A stretch of DNA of 64,000 bases from Endobugula sp965214375 (GCA_965214375.1 OZ243947.1:1984001-2048000), one strand, 5' to 3'. Shown: positions 1-9,724, counted from the first letter of the stretch. Numbers and translations: made by a program. Notes: generated by a model from the sequence alone, not told the origin.

Positions 1-1155
1 GGTATTGCTGCTTACAAAAGCGCCGAATTAATTCGGCGTCTTCAAGATTTAGGTGCAGATGTGCGTGTTGTGATGACACGTGCTGCCCAAGAGTTTATTA
101 CACCGCTCACGCTACAGGCATTATCGGGTAACCCGGTACACGTTGATTTGCTGGATCCTGCTGCCGAAGCGGCCATGGGTCATATTGAATTATCTCGTTG
201 GGCAGATGTAATGGTTATTGCGCCTGCCAGTGCGGATGTCATTGCGCGTTTGGCGCAAGGGAAAGGTGATGATTTGTTGACCACCGTTTGTCTTGCGCGT
301 CGTTGTGATATTGCTATTGCGCCAGCAATGAATGAGGCCATGTGGCATAACAGTGTGACACAAAAAAATCTGGCTTTTCTACGTGAAGAAGGTTTTACCC
401 AGATAGGTCCTGAGGCAGGTGGACAAGCTTGTGGTGATGTTGGGCTGGGTCGTATGTCAGAACCAGCAGCGCTGGCTCAAGAAATATCAGCGCAATTTGA
501 AACGGGTGTTTTGATGGGTAAATCTGTTGTTATTACGGCGGGTCCCACGCGTGAAGCGATTGATCCAGTACGTTATATCAGTAATCATAGCTCGGGAAAA
601 ATGGGTTATGCACTGGCACAAGCTGCGGTTGATGCCGGGGCGAAAGTGACATTAATTAGTGGCCCAACAAATTTGTCTTGCCCCGACCATGTGACCCAAT
701 TGAACGTGGTCTCTGCCGAGGATATGTATCAAGCGACGATGACACACATTGCTGACGCCGATGTGTTTATTGCTTCTGCTGCGGTTGCGGATTTTCGTCC
801 TATTTGTGTTGCGGATAAAAAAATGAAAAAAGCCGGCCTTGATACCATGACCATTGAAATGGAAAAAAATCCAGATATTGTTGCTTCTGTCGCTGCTTTG
901 CCGAACAAGCCTTTTGTGGTTGGATTTGCTGCAGAAACACACGACGTTATCAATTATGCAAAAGAAAAACGTCAGAAGAAGAATCTCGATATGATTGTGG
1001 CTAATGATGTTTCGGATACGTCCATTGGATTTAATAGTGATAATAATCAAGTGACAGTTATTACATCATCGAGTGAACAGGTATTGCAGGAAGCCAGTAA
1101 GTATCAATTATCACTGGATATTATCCAGCAAATAGCAGAACAGTTAACTGATTAA
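1..1155 (+). CDS. coaBC: Bifunctional CoaBC, 5' end outside the window
   Basis: Phosphopantothenoylcysteine synthetase/decarboxylase makes 4'-phosphopantetheine for coenzyme A from 4'-phosphopantothenate and cysteine. The frame is open from base 1 (GIAAYKSAEL, the usual flavoprotein start region), so the true start lies just upstream and the GTG at 61 is internal. The N-terminal CoaC half shows the PAMNEAMW motif near 322-345 and the catalytic-cysteine loop QACGDVGLGRM near 421-455. The CoaB half begins near 529 with VVITAGPTREAIDPVRYIS and keeps the KMKK motif near 820. It is followed after 7 bp by algC, as in pseudomonads, although dut is not between them here. The identification is secure; only the first few residues are missing. 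Confidence 0.96.
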   Translation, partial: GIAAYKSAELIRRLQDLGADVRVVMTRAAQEFITPLTLQALSGNPVHVDLLDPAAEAAMGHIELSRWADVMVIAPASADVIARLAQGKGDDLLTTVCLARRCDIAIAPAMNEAMWHNSVTQKNLAFLREEGFTQIGPEAGGQACGDVGLGRMSEPAALAQEISAQFETGVLMGKSVVITAGPTREAIDPVRYISNHSSGKMGYALAQAAVDAGAKVTLISGPTNLSCPDHVTQLNVVSAEDMYQATMTHIADADVFIASAAVADFRPICVADKKMKKAGLDTMTIEMEKNPDIVASVAALPNKPFVVGFAAETHDVINYAKEKRQKKNLDMIVANDVSDTSIGFNSDNNQVTVITSSSEQVLQEASKYQLSLDIIQQIAEQLTD

Positions 1156-1162
1156 TACGTAT

Positions 1163-3466
1163 ATGAAGCAGCCTTCTTCCTATATTAATACTACCATTGC
1201 TACTGTGATCGCCGGTCTGATCATCATGGTAACTACCCTCTATCTGCTATGGTTTTTGGTTGCCATACCGAATGCCCAACAGGTATTTGTGCAGCATGTT
1301 ACCGCAAGTATCGATGACTATCAGAAAACGGTATCAGCATATTTATTACAAAAAGATAAACGCATTAACCAACTTATTAAAGAGACATGGGATACTCAAA
1401 CTTTTGATCGCGATAAACTGTCGACAGCGTTAACTCATAATATGCGCGCTAGAGGTTTTAATTTTATAGACTTGTCCATTATTACCGCTGATGATATCTC
1501 AGCTTATTCCGAACTGAGAGCACCCGAGAGCTTTTTAACGGTTGATATGTTAAATCGTTTACAGGCTAAGCAACCCATTTTTTGGGAGGCGGCAAAAAAA
1601 GCAGATACTAGAATATGGCAATTGAATAAGTTATTTCCCGTGGTAAACGATAACGAGCTGTTGGCGGTGGTATTTGTCAGTCTGTCTTTGGAAAGCCTAT
1701 ACAGCCTTTTTTCTGAACAGCGTAATGCGGGTTATATTACCATCAGTCAGACATTGGATCATGGCAAGCCATTAACCTTCTTCTTACTGGGCAGTGCAGA
1801 AGACACGTTAACCAGTAAAACACGCACAATAGAGAATAGTTATTGGCAAATTAGCTACCGCCCTGCTCAGGCGTTGAAACAGCGTTACCAAGCAATACCC
1901 TCCTGGTTTTGGGCTGTAGCGATGGTATTATTTTTTAAGCTGACGTTGGCTGTTTACACGGTTGTTAAAAAGCCAAAGACAACGGTAAAACGTGGGTCAA
2001 GAAAAACCGTCAGCTCTCAAAAATCTCAAGAGCCTATAAAACAACGCGTCGCAAATGATAAAGAAAAAGCATCCGAGTTTATATTATCGGATTATATTTT
2101 CCGTGCCTATGATATTCGAGGGATTGTAGATGAACAGCTATCCGCCGATACGTTTTATGCTATTGGACAAGCCGTGGCAACTGAGGCGCTGGCCGCTGGA
2201 GAACAAAAGATATTGGTTGGTCGTGATGCGCGCACACATTCCCCAGAGCTGTCTGACAGACTGATAGACGGTATTATTAGTACGGGCTGTGGAAGTATTG
2301 ATATTGGTTTGGTACCCACACCGTTATTAAATTTTACGGCCATACATCATGCTGATACCTCCAGTGGCATTATTGTGACTGCCAGTCATAACGCAAAAGA
2401 ATATAACGGCTGCAAAATGGTGATTAATGGCAATACCTTGGTCGATGAAGATATTCAAGGTTTAAAACAACGGATTCAACAAAAGGACGTTATCAGTACC
2501 CCTATAAAAGGTGAAAAATCGACAGCAGATTATGCGCAGGCGTATATAGATCGTATTGCTAATGATCTCGCGATTGTTGACGGTTGGAAAGTGGTTGTAG
2601 ATACCGCTAATGGTGCAGCGAGTAAATTGGCGATAGAGCTTTTCAGCCGTTTGAAGTGCCAGCTAACCCCATTATTTTGCGAGTTTGACGGCACATTCCC
2701 CAATCATGACCCTGACCCTTCGGTTGCCGTTAATTTGCAGTCTCTGATTGACAAAGTCAAAGAAGAAAAGTCAGATGCAGGTTTTGCTTTTGATGGGGAC
2801 GGCGACCGACTGGTTGTGATTACCTCGCAAGGTGACATTATATGGCCTGATCAATTGATGATGTTATTCGTACAAGATATTGTTGCCAGAAACCCGGGTT
2901 GTGATGTGGTTTACGATATTAAATCCAGCGCCTGTTTGTGTGAACTTATTGCCCAGCATGGCGGTCGACCTGTTATGTGGAAGACGGGACATTCGCACAT
3001 TAAAGCTAAAATGCGTGAGACAGGCGCATTATTAGGCGGCGAATTTTCCGGACATATTTTTTTCAAAGAGCGATGGTTTGGCTTTGACGATGGCTTATAT
3101 GCAGCTGCTAGGTTATTGGAAATTATGACACTGACCGGAAAAACATTGGACAATCTATTGGCCGCATTACCGAAAAGAGTGTCAACCCCTGAAATAAAAG
3201 TGGCTATTGATGAATCACAAAAATTTGCTTTTATGAAAAAGTTAATGAATGATGAGAGTTTACGTCAAAGTGGTGGTGATGTAACAGCCATTGACGGTGT
3301 TCGTATTGATTATGAACATTCTTGGGGACTTGTGCGTGCATCAAATACCGCTCCTGCTTTAACCTTGCGATTTGAAGCTGATAATGAATCTCAGCTTGAG
3401 GTCGTGAAAAATACATTCAAACAATTGATAAAAAATATTGATAAAAGTTTATCATTGGATTTTTAA
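1163..3466 (+). CDS. algC: Phosphomannomutase/phosphoglucomutase with N-terminal membrane domain
   Basis: AlgC interconverts hexose 6- and 1-phosphates (mannose, glucose) for exopolysaccharide and LPS precursors. The catalytic core starts at about residue 310 (FRAYDIRGIVDEQL). It carries the phosphoserine loop TASHNAKEYNG (about residue 407), the Mg-binding loop DGDGDR (about 544), the sugar loop GEFSGH (about 626) and the phosphate-binding RASNTAPALTLRFEA. Upstream is an extra region of about 300 residues with one membrane helix near residues 12-37, a predicted periplasmic segment, and a second helix near 248-267. This long form is also known from some pseudomonad AlgC genes. It sits 7 bp after coaBC and 30 bp before argB, so co-transcription is likely. 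The function of the membrane part is unknown. Confidence 0.93.
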   Translation: MKQPSSYINTTIATVIAGLIIMVTTLYLLWFLVAIPNAQQVFVQHVTASIDDYQKTVSAYLLQKDKRINQLIKETWDTQTFDRDKLSTALTHNMRARGFNFIDLSIITADDISAYSELRAPESFLTVDMLNRLQAKQPIFWEAAKKADTRIWQLNKLFPVVNDNELLAVVFVSLSLESLYSLFSEQRNAGYITISQTLDHGKPLTFFLLGSAEDTLTSKTRTIENSYWQISYRPAQALKQRYQAIPSWFWAVAMVLFFKLTLAVYTVVKKPKTTVKRGSRKTVSSQKSQEPIKQRVANDKEKASEFILSDYIFRAYDIRGIVDEQLSADTFYAIGQAVATEALAAGEQKILVGRDARTHSPELSDRLIDGIISTGCGSIDIGLVPTPLLNFTAIHHADTSSGIIVTASHNAKEYNGCKMVINGNTLVDEDIQGLKQRIQQKDVISTPIKGEKSTADYAQAYIDRIANDLAIVDGWKVVVDTANGAASKLAIELFSRLKCQLTPLFCEFDGTFPNHDPDPSVAVNLQSLIDKVKEEKSDAGFAFDGDGDRLVVITSQGDIIWPDQLMMLFVQDIVARNPGCDVVYDIKSSACLCELIAQHGGRPVMWKTGHSHIKAKMRETGALLGGEFSGHIFFKERWFGFDDGLYAAARLLEIMTLTGKTLDNLLAALPKRVSTPEIKVAIDESQKFAFMKKLMNDESLRQSGGDVTAIDGVRIDYEHSWGLVRASNTAPALTLRFEADNESQLEVVKNTFKQLIKNIDKSLSLDF

Positions 3467-3496
3467 ATAACTTAAAAAGTTTTAAAGGATAAGTCA

Positions 3497-4405
3497 ATGA
3501 CTTTGCCACTTGATAATGCCATGAATATTGCCAAAGTGTTAACGGAAGCGCTGCCATATATACAGCGTTTTACCAATAAGACCATTGTGGTTAAATTTGG
3601 TGGCAATGCAATGGTTGATGAAACATTACAAAACAGTTTTGCGCGTGATATTGTGTTGATGAAATTGGTGGGTATGAACCCTGTTGTGGTTCATGGCGGT
3701 GGTCCACAAATCGGTTCGTTGTTGGAAAAACTGAAAATAGAATCACGGTTTGTTGATGGCATGAGAGTGACAGACAGTGCGACGATGGATGTTGTCGAAA
3801 TGGTATTGGGTGGATCTGTTAATAAACAAATTGTTAATCTTATTAACCGTAATGGCGGACAAGCTATTGGTATTTCCGGCAAAGACGGTAAATTGATTCG
3901 TGCTAAAAAACTGGCTATTCATAAAACATCTACTGATATGCCTGAAATGGAAGCGCCGGAAATCATTGATATCGGGCAGGTTGGTGAAGTTGACGCGATT
4001 AATACCCACGTCATTAATACCTTAACCGAAAGTGATTTTATTCCCGTTATTGCTCCCATAGGTGTTGGTGATGATGGCAATTCGTACAATATTAATGCTG
4101 ATTTGGTTGCTGGCAAAATCGCTGAAGTGTTACAAGCCGAAAAATTAATGTTGTTAACCAATGTCGCAGGCTTACAAGATAAGCAAGGTGATGTGCTCAC
4201 CGGTTTACTTACCCAGCAGGTAGATAGTTTAATTGAGGATGGCACGATTTATGGCGGTATGCTGCCCAAGATTAGCTGTGCACTGGATGCGGTTAAGGGT
4301 GGTGTTAATAGCGCACACATTATCGATGGCCGTGTTGACCATGCGGTACTACTGGAAGTGTTTACCGATACGGGCGTTGGTACTTTAATCACCGATAATA
4401 ACTAA
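3497..4405 (+). CDS. argB: Acetylglutamate kinase
   Basis: ArgB phosphorylates N-acetyl-L-glutamate in the second step of arginine synthesis, in the cytoplasm. The 302 residues match the family length. Visible motifs are the nucleotide-binding VKFGGNAMVDE and VVHGGGPQIG near the N-terminus, and TNVAGLQDKQG with GGMLPKI in the C-terminal half. The start ATG at 3497 follows a good ribosome-binding site (AAAGGATAAG). The N-terminal extension before VKFGG is typical of the arginine-sensitive hexameric type, so feedback inhibition by arginine is likely by family analogy. It lies between algC and slmA on the same strand. Confidence 0.96.
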   Translation: MTLPLDNAMNIAKVLTEALPYIQRFTNKTIVVKFGGNAMVDETLQNSFARDIVLMKLVGMNPVVVHGGGPQIGSLLEKLKIESRFVDGMRVTDSATMDVVEMVLGGSVNKQIVNLINRNGGQAIGISGKDGKLIRAKKLAIHKTSTDMPEMEAPEIIDIGQVGEVDAINTHVINTLTESDFIPVIAPIGVGDDGNSYNINADLVAGKIAEVLQAEKLMLLTNVAGLQDKQGDVLTGLLTQQVDSLIEDGTIYGGMLPKISCALDAVKGGVNSAHIIDGRVDHAVLLEVFTDTGVGTLITDNN

Positions 4406-4428
4406 TAACATTACGCTGGTAAAAAACC

Positions 4429-5034
4429 ATGACGATATCAGAGCATAAAAACACACGGCGGCAACAAATTCTTCAATGTCTGGCGCAGATGCTAGAAGAG
4501 TCCCCCGGTGCGCGTATTACCACGGCGACTCTGGCGAAAAAAGTGGGTGTTTCGGAGGCGGCGTTATATCGACATTTTCCCAGTAAAACAAAAATGTTTG
4601 AAGGCCTGATAGCGTTTATTGAAGATGCTATCTTTCCTCAAATATCCGCTATTACTAAAAGTGATCACAGTGCAATCACACAATGTGAACATTTATTGTG
4701 GTTATTGATTGTCTTTTGTGAGCGCAACCCGGGTATGACCCGTATTCTGACGGGTGATGCGATTACCGGAGAAACCGATCGCTTAAGGCAGCGAGTCATA
4801 CAGTTTTTTGAGCGCATAGAAACTCAAGTTAAACAAATTTTACGTGAAGCAGAGTTACGCGAAGGCGTACGCACACGGTTACCGATCAATGTTTCTGCTA
4901 ATAGTTTGCTGGCGTTTGCCGAAGGGCGTATTGCGCAGTATGTAAGAAGTGAGTTTAAACGTAAACCGACGCAAGACTGGCCAGAACAGCTATCAGTTTT
5001 TATGGCAGGTTTTTTTCACGATAAACATTATTAA
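4429..5034 (+). CDS. slmA: Nucleoid occlusion factor SlmA (TetR family)
   Basis: SlmA binds specific chromosomal sites and blocks FtsZ assembly over the nucleoid. The 201-residue protein has a TetR helix-turn-helix at residues 25-55 (TTATLAKKVGVSEAALYRHF) followed by the all-helical dimer and FtsZ-interaction domain. Position directly after argB and before the pyrE block on the opposite strand is the usual pseudomonad context. The start at 4429 comes 23 bp after the argB stop. The gene ends 10 bp before the stop of the convergent DUF4124 gene, with an AT-rich stretch between them. Confidence 0.93.
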   Translation: MTISEHKNTRRQQILQCLAQMLEESPGARITTATLAKKVGVSEAALYRHFPSKTKMFEGLIAFIEDAIFPQISAITKSDHSAITQCEHLLWLLIVFCERNPGMTRILTGDAITGETDRLRQRVIQFFERIETQVKQILREAELREGVRTRLPINVSANSLLAFAEGRIAQYVRSEFKRKPTQDWPEQLSVFMAGFFHDKHY

Positions 5035-5044
5035 AAAATGTTTA

Positions 5045-5653
5045 TTATTTTTTGGAGGAGATCAACCTAAAACGTTCAATATCTGCATCGTAACTTTCGT
5101 TTGTATTATCCCGGCGTTTTTTTTGCCGCTTTATTTCTTGTTCAATACATTCTTTATCGTTCTGCAAGCGCTCGATGGAAGATAATGTTTCTGGAGTGAC
5201 CTTTTCTCCCTGACGTTCATTGGCAGCGGCTTCAGCCTGATAATGTTTAATGGTTTGTGCGATATTTTGTAATGTCAGTTCCAGTGAAGACACACTATTT
5301 TTAATACCTGACATACGACGCTCTTTGGCAGCGATAATATCTTCAACATTACTATAGCGAGCCATGAGTTCTTTATCCCACTTTTCTAAACTCTCCTTTT
5401 CGGCAAGATCATTTTTTAAACGCTCCTTTTCAGCTTGTGACAGCTCTGGTGGTACCGTTTCAATCACATTGCCTCTGCTGTCGATAATGTTATACCCCTT
5501 TGCTGCATTTTGTGGTGAAATAACATCGGTAATCACTTTAGTACCTTGATCATTGGTATAGCGATAAAGGCTGCCTGCGGCAAAAACAGTGCTTGCAAGA
5601 CTGCATAGTACAAGATCGGTTGCGGTTATTGTGATAATAAAGCTAAACACCAT
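5045..5653 (-). CDS. Exported DUF4124-like coiled-coil protein
   Basis: I chose the start at ATG 5653, which overlaps the end of pyrE by 11 bases; a longer frame to 5728 would run inside pyrE. The N-terminus is a hydrophobic signal-like segment ending near VFAAG, followed by a short domain (LYRYTNDQGTKVITD, then SRGNVIE) typical of DUF4124 proteins. The rest is charged and helical (many K, E, Q), probably a coiled coil, and ends in a very basic stretch. Translational coupling to pyrE is likely. Function is unknown; a periplasmic location is inferred. Confidence 0.75.
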   Translation of the reverse strand: MVFSFIITITATDLVLCSLASTVFAAGSLYRYTNDQGTKVITDVISPQNAAKGYNIIDSRGNVIETVPPELSQAEKERLKNDLAEKESLEKWDKELMARYSNVEDIIAAKERRMSGIKNSVSSLELTLQNIAQTIKHYQAEAAANERQGEKVTPETLSSIERLQNDKECIEQEIKRQKKRRDNTNESYDADIERFRLISSKK

Positions 5654-6281
5654 ATTGTTCTCTGTAATTTTCCATTGCTTCGACGTTGGCAGTATCACCC
5701 TGCTCATCCATATAACGAATAATATCATTCAATTTGACAATACTCAGTACAGGCAGATTAAAGGTTTGTTCAACTTCCTCAATGGCAGATAAATCACTCT
5801 GACCCCGTTCCTGACGATCAAGGCCGATTAAAACGCCTGCTGGTATCGCCCCGGCTTCTTGAATAATCTGAATGACCTCTCTGACAGCAGTGCCTGCGGT
5901 AATGACATCATCAATGATTAAAATACGCCCCTGTAAGGGTGCGCCTACTATGACCCCCCCTTCACCGTGGTTTTTGGCTTCTTTGCGGTTGTAGCAAAAG
6001 GGGTAATCTTTATTGTAGCCTGCAGACAAGGCCGCTGCCGTGGTTGCCGCTAGTGGAATGCCCTTGTAAGCCGGGCCAAAAATCATATCTATATTAAGAC
6101 CGGAAGCGTCGAGTGTTGCTGCGTAAGCTTCAGCCAGTGCAGCCAATGCGGCACCGGTCTGAAAACGTCCAGCATTAAAAAAATAAGGGCTGGTACGACC
6201 TGATTTTAAGGTAAACTCGCCAAAACAGAGTGCTTTGTGAGCAATAGCGAGCTCAATAAATTGTTGTTGGTAGTGCTCCAT
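5643..6281 (-). CDS. pyrE: Orotate phosphoribosyltransferase
   Basis: PyrE joins orotate to PRPP to form OMP in pyrimidine synthesis. The 212-residue protein has the PRPP-binding motif ILIIDDVITAGTAVRE near residue 120 and GPAYKGIPLA near residue 70. The start ATG at 6281 has an AGGA ribosome-binding site. It is divergent from crc across 112 bp, the arrangement seen in pseudomonads. The DUF4124 gene overlaps its 3' end. Confidence 0.97.
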   Translation of the reverse strand: MEHYQQQFIELAIAHKALCFGEFTLKSGRTSPYFFNAGRFQTGAALAALAEAYAATLDASGLNIDMIFGPAYKGIPLAATTAAALSAGYNKDYPFCYNRKEAKNHGEGGVIVGAPLQGRILIIDDVITAGTAVREVIQIIQEAGAIPAGVLIGLDRQERGQSDLSAIEEVEQTFNLPVLSIVKLNDIIRYMDEQGDTANVEAMENYREQYGV

Positions 6282-6361
6282 TGTAAAATCCTGATATTGG
6301 GATAAATTAATTAATTACAATAAAAATAGCGTCAAGGCCTTTGCAATTTCCTTGTTTTCGG

Positions 6362-6374
6362 TATTATACGCGCC
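6362..6374 (+). promoter_or_regulatory. Probable crc promoter (-10 with GCGCC discriminator)
   Basis: TATTATACGCGCC lies about 20 bases before the crc start; a TTGCAA 15-18 bp upstream could be the -35. The same 13-base string recurs at 43182-43194, and similar boxes precede hisB and purE. Confidence 0.5.
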
Positions 6375-6393
6375 TTGGGGTTAAGCTTACATT

Positions 6394-7173
6394 ATGCGAA
6401 TAATAAGTCTAAGTGTCGATGGTATTCACCAAGCGGCTCAGCGCGGTCTATATGATTGGCTGGAAGAACAGGATGCGGACATCATTTGTTTGCAGGATAT
6501 CCGCTGCTTCGAATATGAGATGGATGATGCTATTGTTCACCCTGAAGGCTATAACGTCTATATTTTTGACTCTGGTGTTAAGCATTATAATGGTGTAGCT
6601 ATTTACACACGAGTTGTTCCTAAAGCACTGATATATGGTTTGGGCTTTTCCAGCGGTGTGGATATGGAAGGCCGTTATCTGCAAATCGATTTTGATGATT
6701 TAAGTATTGGTTCTTTGTTAGCACCTTCAGCCCGTGAAGAAGTGGAATCGCAAGAGGTCAAAATGCAGTTTTTTGATGACCTACAAGCACATCTGGTTAA
6801 AATTGAACGCAAACGCCGTGATTTTATTTTTTGTGGTAATTGGTCGATTGCACCCAAAAAAGCAGATGTTTCTGACCCAGCAACCCAGCAACATCAATCC
6901 GGTTTTTTACCGGAAGAAAAGTTGTGGATGTCGCAGTTGCCACACATCGGTTATGTCGATGCTTTTCGTCAGGGCAACCCGGATAAAGATGAATACAGTT
7001 GGTGGCCCAGTGGTAAACTTGAACAGGGTGATGCTTGGAGAACAGATTTACAAATCGCTTCAGCAGCACTGAAGAATCAGGTAGAATACGCTATGATTTA
7101 TAAAAACAAACAGTTTTCCAGTCATTTACCAGTCATTGTGGATTACGATATTGAATTGGAGCCGGATTTTTAG
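6394..7173 (+). CDS. crc: Crc-type catabolite repression control protein
   Basis: This 259-residue protein has the exonuclease III/endonuclease fold but lacks its catalytic residues. The expected LQET is CLQDIR, the GDxN loop is FCGNWSIAP, and the C-terminal SDHxPV is SSHLPV. Loss of these residues and location next to pyrE are characteristic of Crc, which works with Hfq to repress translation of catabolic mRNAs in pseudomonads and is not a nuclease. The signature segments YSWWP and IVDYD are present. It ends 9 bp before the convergent hydrolase gene. An alternative label would be an inactive exonuclease III homologue. Confidence 0.88.
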   Translation: MRIISLSVDGIHQAAQRGLYDWLEEQDADIICLQDIRCFEYEMDDAIVHPEGYNVYIFDSGVKHYNGVAIYTRVVPKALIYGLGFSSGVDMEGRYLQIDFDDLSIGSLLAPSAREEVESQEVKMQFFDDLQAHLVKIERKRRDFIFCGNWSIAPKKADVSDPATQQHQSGFLPEEKLWMSQLPHIGYVDAFRQGNPDKDEYSWWPSGKLEQGDAWRTDLQIASAALKNQVEYAMIYKNKQFSSHLPVIVDYDIELEPDF

Positions 7174-7182
7174 AAGTAGTGG

Positions 7183-8205
7183 CTATTGAGTAATCATTTC
7201 CCACAAAGTTTTTAACGCCTCTTTGCGCTCTTCTTGGTCGCCATCAATATACTCAATATGCTCATCGGTGTTTTTCTCAGGATCGAGCCTGATACCCCAT
7301 AAGCCCCTAATTTCGTTGGGTAGTAGTGAGTAACGCATATCAATGATGCGATCCGGATGATAAGGCGAGCGGGCAATATAACCGTTAGAAAACCAACGAA
7401 AGCGCTCAATATCGCTGGCTTGCTGTGAGTTTTTATCCAGCCAGGGGAAGTCGCGCTCAAGATTAAGTTGTTCAACTTTTGCACCTTCATAAATGACCGC
7501 ATTAAACCCCACTTTTACCGCATCCACATAAAAATAATTGCCACTACGATACACAATTTTCCACACGATCAGGTTGCCAAAACTAGGCTTGGCGCTAAGG
7601 TCTTGTACGCCGTGGCCGCGTGACTGAGCAAGCTCATGGCCAATTGCCTCAGCACGTTCCCGCTGTACGATGCCAAAACCCAGATAAATAACAACCCATC
7701 CCAGCGCAATATAAGAAAACAACCGCTGCTTGCGAATAGCTGCGGTTACTATCAATAAAAAAAGTGGTAAAGTGAATAGCGGGTCAATAATAGAAATCGC
7801 ATTCCAGGCAACCCGGGTATCGGTAAACGGCCACAATAATTGCGTGCCGTACGTTGTGAAGGCATCCAGTAAGCCGTGTGAAGCAACCGCAAGTGTGCAA
7901 TACAGATAAATAAAACCAAAGCCAATACCGCTGCGTTTAAACCATTGGCTGCGTCCTAATACACCATAAAAAAACAGTGCGCACAATAAACCGCCTATAG
8001 GAATAAAAAATAACGAGTGTGTAAAGTGGCGGTGATACTCTAGCGAGAATAAAGGGTCAGTTTGTGAGCCAATAAAAATATCTAAATCTGGAGAAATGCC
8101 GCTGACAAGGCCCATTAATGTGGCGGCAACAAGATGAGATTTTTGTCGAGCAGCGGCTTGTTGTGCTGCGATGGCGCCTATGACGGCTTGGCTGAGTGGG
8201 TCCAT
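7183..8205 (-). CDS. Membrane-bound metal-dependent hydrolase (YdjM/DUF457 family)
   Basis: The 340-residue protein starts MDPLSQAVIGAI and has the conserved polar motifs of this integral-membrane family: SPDLDIF, YHRHFTHSLFFIP and HGLLDAFTTYGTQLLWPF. Four or five hydrophobic segments fill the first 170 residues, and the C-terminal half is soluble. The His/Asp clusters suggest metal binding, but the substrate is unknown for the family. The gene follows the broken propeller lipoprotein by 3 bp, so they were probably co-transcribed. Confidence 0.85.
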   Translation of the reverse strand: MDPLSQAVIGAIAAQQAAARQKSHLVAATLMGLVSGISPDLDIFIGSQTDPLFSLEYHRHFTHSLFFIPIGGLLCALFFYGVLGRSQWFKRSGIGFGFIYLYCTLAVASHGLLDAFTTYGTQLLWPFTDTRVAWNAISIIDPLFTLPLFLLIVTAAIRKQRLFSYIALGWVVIYLGFGIVQRERAEAIGHELAQSRGHGVQDLSAKPSFGNLIVWKIVYRSGNYFYVDAVKVGFNAVIYEGAKVEQLNLERDFPWLDKNSQQASDIERFRWFSNGYIARSPYHPDRIIDMRYSLLPNEIRGLWGIRLDPEKNTDEHIEYIDGDQEERKEALKTLWEMITQ

Positions 8206-8208
8206 AGC

Positions 8209-9699
8209 TTACTTCCGATAATTATATTGTTGCTCCCATGTTTTACCTTTATCTTTGCTCATAAAAATAGTGCTATCTTGGTCATGTAAAAATACATAAC
8301 CACTTTTTTTCAGGTGTGAAAAGAGATCAATTTTTCCGGGCAAAGTAAAGCTTTTATTCCAAGATTTTCCTCCATTAATGGTTTGTATGATAGTGTATTT
8401 AGAATTTGCAAAGCCTGCTTTTACAGATATGTTGTAACCAGTGTTAGCATCTGTAAAATAGTCAGGCATATATGATTTAGAATTTGATTCTACCCATGTG
8501 TCTCCCCAATCTTCACTTTTATAAGTTTTATGTGAGAAACCTCCTGAGACTCTGGCGCCAATGGTTCCGTCATAACTAATGTTAAAATAAACAATGCTTC
8601 CGGGGAAAACTTTTTCTTGTGAAATTAAGGTGTTCATGTCCGTTATTAGAAGATTGTTGCTCGGTAATGAGGTGACAAGTTTTTCATTATAAGAAATCGA
8701 TATCGGTGATGCTCCGACACCACTCCACAAATTTATTTTTAATGGGTATGTAAATATTTTTTGCCACTCTTTATCTTTTCTGTTTTTATAAAAAATTGAA
8801 AGGCTATCTCCATTATGAACAGAGGCAAATATTGTTTTTTTGTAAATATTTAAATTTAAAATTCTGTGATGTATGAATGTTCGATCATGCATTTTCCATG
8901 ATATTCCCGAGTTATGTGATGATAATATCTCACCAAATTCATTAGCTGCGAGCCAAAAATCTGTGTCGATTTCAATAACCGATTCAATTGCGCCCTGAGT
9001 GCCTGTTTCATAGGTTTGAATAGGTTTTCCTGGCGCCCAAAATCCTACACTCCCAAAATTTGTTCCAAATAATATATCTCCACTTGAGGTCTCCCATAGA
9101 TTGTTAATGCCTTTAGATGCTGCTTTTACGCTTTGATATTTATTTTCCATTTCTGTAGTGAGGCTGTTCCATGCAAAAAACGGCGTTGCTGAAAAGCGCT
9201 GATAAATTTTAGGGTGGTAATGGGCTAAGTATTCCTTAATCCAAGGACTATTGGTCTTACCAATAATAATAGGATCAGTTAGCTTGTCTTTGGTGTTAAA
9301 TAACATATGACCTAAGTCAGAAATTTGATTAGCTCTAACCGTGAATACCCCCGATTTTCCTTTATGTACAAGCTTATGAATGTACGATTTAACTTCATCA
9401 ATGATATATTCGCCGGGAGGTAATGATCCTAATTAAATAGCACTTCGAGTTCTACTTTTTTTTAAGCCTTTAATACTATAACTTTTTCCATCGACACTAT
9501 CTTTTTTCTTGATAAATATTTCACCCCAATATTGTAAATACTTATCGTCACTACTAAACTTTAGTATAATTAAACCATTTTCTGGAGAGACATGGGGTTT
9601 TTGAGGGCTTATTGTGGTATTGCTGGTGCTACATCCAGTCAAGAAAAAAATGAATAAAAAATAAAGACGAAAAAACTTAAAGCAATTAATATATTTCAC
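8209..9699 (-). pseudogene. Beta-propeller (Asp-box/BNR) lipoprotein interrupted by an in-frame TAA
   Basis: Two open segments, 9699-9433 and 9306-8209, lie in the same frame. The bases between them are also open, so a single TAA at 9433-9435 splits one gene of about 496 codons. The first part has a signal peptide with lipobox FLTGC. After the stop, reading continues LGSLPPGEYIIDEV and runs without a break into the ATG at 9306. The C-terminal part contains Asp-box-like turns (SHNSGISW, SEDWGDTW, TINGGKSW, SKDKGKTW), typical of a sialidase- or YCF48-like beta-propeller. Tyr (TAT/TAC) to TAA would explain the lesion. The original role was probably an outer-membrane-anchored binding or assembly protein, but no ligand can be inferred. 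A shortened protein from the internal ATG would lack the lipid anchor. Confidence 0.8.
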
Positions 9700-9724
9700 G
9701 GTACATGCTCCTTTTGTACGAGTA

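Noticed and set aside
5045..5728. DUF4124 protein starting at 5728
   Set aside because: The first 25 residues would lie inside pyrE; the signal-like segment begins at MVFSF (5653).
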